From the NCBI RefSeq assembly GCF_000496075.1, contig NZ_AWXZ01000030.1:1-33623 (forward strand): DNA of 33,623 nucleotides, in the 5' to 3' direction. Under the pieces are notes generated by a model. That model had not been told where the DNA came from. It did no database searches and was given only the letters and a program-made list of their open reading frames with translations. Shown piece after piece: positions 33,487 to 33,623 of this stretch. Position numbers and translations under genes: made by a program. Source of the stretch: Lutibaculum baratangense AMV1 (GTDB lineage: Bacteria; Pseudomonadota; Alphaproteobacteria; Rhizobiales; Tepidamorphaceae). Position 1 is the stretch's first letter; the number at the start of each line of letters is the position of its first letter.

Positions 33487-33623
33487 TCGAGGATCCGGCG
33501 AGCTTCGTTAACGATCGATTAACCCTCCTCGGGCCCTAATGGACTTTCGGGTTCGCCTTTCACCGTGACCACGGATGTACTGGCACAGGTGTCGAGGCGA
33601 ACTGAAAAAGGTCGGGGTTTCCC
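33487..33623. other. window end, intergenic
   Basis: No gene is visible in these 137 bases after pgm. An AT-richer stretch at 33508-33524 contains two TTAAC/TTAAC-like words (GTTAACGATCGATTAAC), possibly a regulatory site for a gene beyond the window. Confidence 0.4.

Overview
The window is G+C-rich, densely packed, mostly single-copy bacterial DNA. It has no tRNA, rRNA, insertion sequence or CRISPR array that I can see. Gene content (TauABC-like transporter, chromosomal-type MerR/T/P, ECF sigma factor with zinc-binding anti-sigma, DUF302/DUF547/VTT proteins, cytochrome P460) and Tat or GTAAC-type signals suggest an alphaproteobacterium, perhaps Hyphomicrobiales. That assignment is inference from style, not a database match.

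Layout. (1) 321-3762, minus: a TauABC/SsuABC-type ABC importer with a frameshifted DUF169 gene downstream. (2) 3999-7404: divergent merR, then merT-merP-GDCCVxC protein-FAD/disulfide oxidoreductase, followed by the broken remains of a carboxymuconolactone decarboxylase/AhpD-type gene. (3) 7489-10246, minus: GH15 glucoamylase/trehalase-like enzyme and an SDR glucose-1-dehydrogenase-like enzyme, divergent from a VTT-domain membrane protein (10374-11048). (4) 11442-14791: tetR, peroxiredoxin, deiodinase-like redoxin, DUF6789 membrane protein and alpha/beta hydrolase, converging on a haloacid dehalogenase. (5) 15753-24820: secreted unknown protein, VTT-DUF547 fusion, DUF302 protein, a second MerA-like flavoenzyme, a second copy of the peroxiredoxin, a DUF2064 transferase, a PhnCDE-type ABC importer (permease frameshifted in a run of six C) and a DUF3179 protein. 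(6) 24925-31352: metallophosphoesterase-radical SAM fusion, L,D-transpeptidase lipoprotein, DoxX-like protein, ECF sigma factor with zinc-finger anti-sigma, hydrolase-OsmC fusion and cytochrome P460. (7) 31855-33486: phosphoglucomutase.

Main observation. Regions 5 and 6 look like one regulon. Six intergenic or gene-end sites share GTAACG, a 16-17 base spacer, and CGAC/AGAC/TGAA. They lie upstream of the secreted protein, the peroxiredoxin, the PhnD-type binding protein, DUF3179, the MPE-radical SAM fusion and the anti-sigma gene. Two of them overlap back to back between PhnD and DUF3179. The ECF sigma factor at 28407 is the obvious candidate reader. The gene set (MerA-like flavoenzyme without the C-terminal Cys pair, VTT-DUF547, DUF302, DUF2064, oxyanion/phosphonate-type importer, radical SAM fusion, peroxiredoxin, OsmC, P460) suggests a stress-inducible pathway for a thiol-reactive or metalloid/organophosphorus-like compound. 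The substrate cannot be read from sequence.

Caveat: three loci (DUF169, phnE, CMD remnant) carry frame breaks. At least the phnE break sits in a homopolymer and could be a sequencing error.
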